Source: Staphylococcus schweitzeri (GTDB lineage: Bacteria; Bacillota; Bacilli; Staphylococcales; Staphylococcaceae). Taken from it: a stretch of DNA of 64,000 bases. Of the stretch, positions 63,914 through 64,000 are shown one piece after another; the first letter of the stretch is position 1, and each line of letters begins with the position of its first letter. The notes beneath the pieces were generated by a model, which searched no databases, had not been told where the DNA came from, and worked only from the letters and a program-made list of their open reading frames with translations. The DNA lies in contig NZ_PPQS01000012.1 of NCBI RefSeq assembly GCF_002902405.1, forward strand, positions 61,077-125,076. The letters are read 5' to 3'. The translations under genes and the position numbers were made by a program.

Positions 63914-63948
63914 TTAGCGACCATACATTAATACCATGATGGTCGCTT
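63914..63948 (+). terminator. Terminator of the isd operon
   Basis: AGCGACCAT and ATGGTCGCT form a 9-bp stem, followed by TTTTTATT. Confidence 0.86.
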
Positions 63949-63964
63949 TTTATTATGAAAAGAA

Positions 63965-63987
63965 AACCATACGCTATGCGTATGGTT
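63965..63987. repeat. Short perfect palindrome at the window end
   Basis: AACCATACGC and GCGTATGGTT are perfect inverted repeats around a three-base loop. It may be half of a terminator for the next gene beyond the window. Confidence 0.6.
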
Positions 63988-64000
63988 CAGAAAAGGTTCT

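Overview
The window is a 64-kb piece of Staphylococcus chromosome from the S. aureus complex. It is AT-rich, uses staphylococcal gene order, and carries the complete iron-regulated surface determinant cluster (isdB, isdA, isdCDEF-srtB-isdG) beside rpmF. Several proteins (IsdB, peptide deformylase, FtsW) differ in places from the S. aureus versions as I remember them, for example LPNTG instead of LPQTG in IsdB. A close relative such as S. argenteus or S. schweitzeri is therefore possible; this is inference from memory, not from an alignment. No rRNA, tRNA, CRISPR array, prophage or insertion sequence was seen.

Layout. 1-4 kb: end of the purine operon (purM fragment, purN, purH, purD). 4-7.2 kb: a thiamine-precursor ECF transporter (ykoEDC) on the minus strand, behind a TPP riboswitch with its own terminator. 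7.3-11.3 kb: a hairpin-forming intergenic repeat, an overlooked 44-codon gene, a membrane protein, an rRNA methyltransferase and a small conserved protein. 11.3-13.4 kb: ptsHI with a candidate CcpA site. 13.6-17.3 kb: a glutaredoxin-like gene facing cydAB, then the potassium-channel regulator ktrC. 17.4-20.4 kb: rpoY-rnjA and def on the minus strand. 20.7-26.5 kb: lipoprotein ykyA and pdhABCD. 26.6-33.2 kb: yktA, potR-potABCD and two unknown membrane proteins. 33.3-36.4 kb: mntH with an MntR-type operator over its -35 box, yktB, suhB. 36.6-45.7 kb: ylaF, typA, ylaI, ylaL, ylaN, ftsW, a STAR-like repeat and pyc. 45.8-48.6 kb: ctaA, ctaB and ctaM for haem A and oxidase assembly. 48.9-55.6 kb: ylbC, ylbF, a glycerophosphodiesterase, ylbG, rsmD, coaD, tmcAL, yceD-rpmF. 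55.7-64 kb: the isd locus.

How the genes fit together. Central carbon flow (PTS, pyruvate dehydrogenase, pyruvate carboxylase) sits next to respiration (cytochrome bd, haem A synthesis, CtaM) and RNA turnover or translation genes (RNase J1, RNAP epsilon, deformylase, TypA, RsmD, L32). Metal supply is a second theme: MntH imports manganese, YlaN is linked to Fur control, and the isd genes carry haem from haemoglobin through the wall and membrane to the haem-degrading enzyme IsdG. Three promoters of the isd locus each carry a recognisable Fur box.

Nearly everything is core genome with close known relatives. No clearly new multi-gene system was found. The items most worth a second look are regulatory: a terminator whose U-tract runs into the Shine-Dalgarno of potR, a Rex-like element built as direct repeats before cydA, a consensus promoter far upstream of def, the candidate cre site before ptsH, and the 44-codon gene at 7545-7679.
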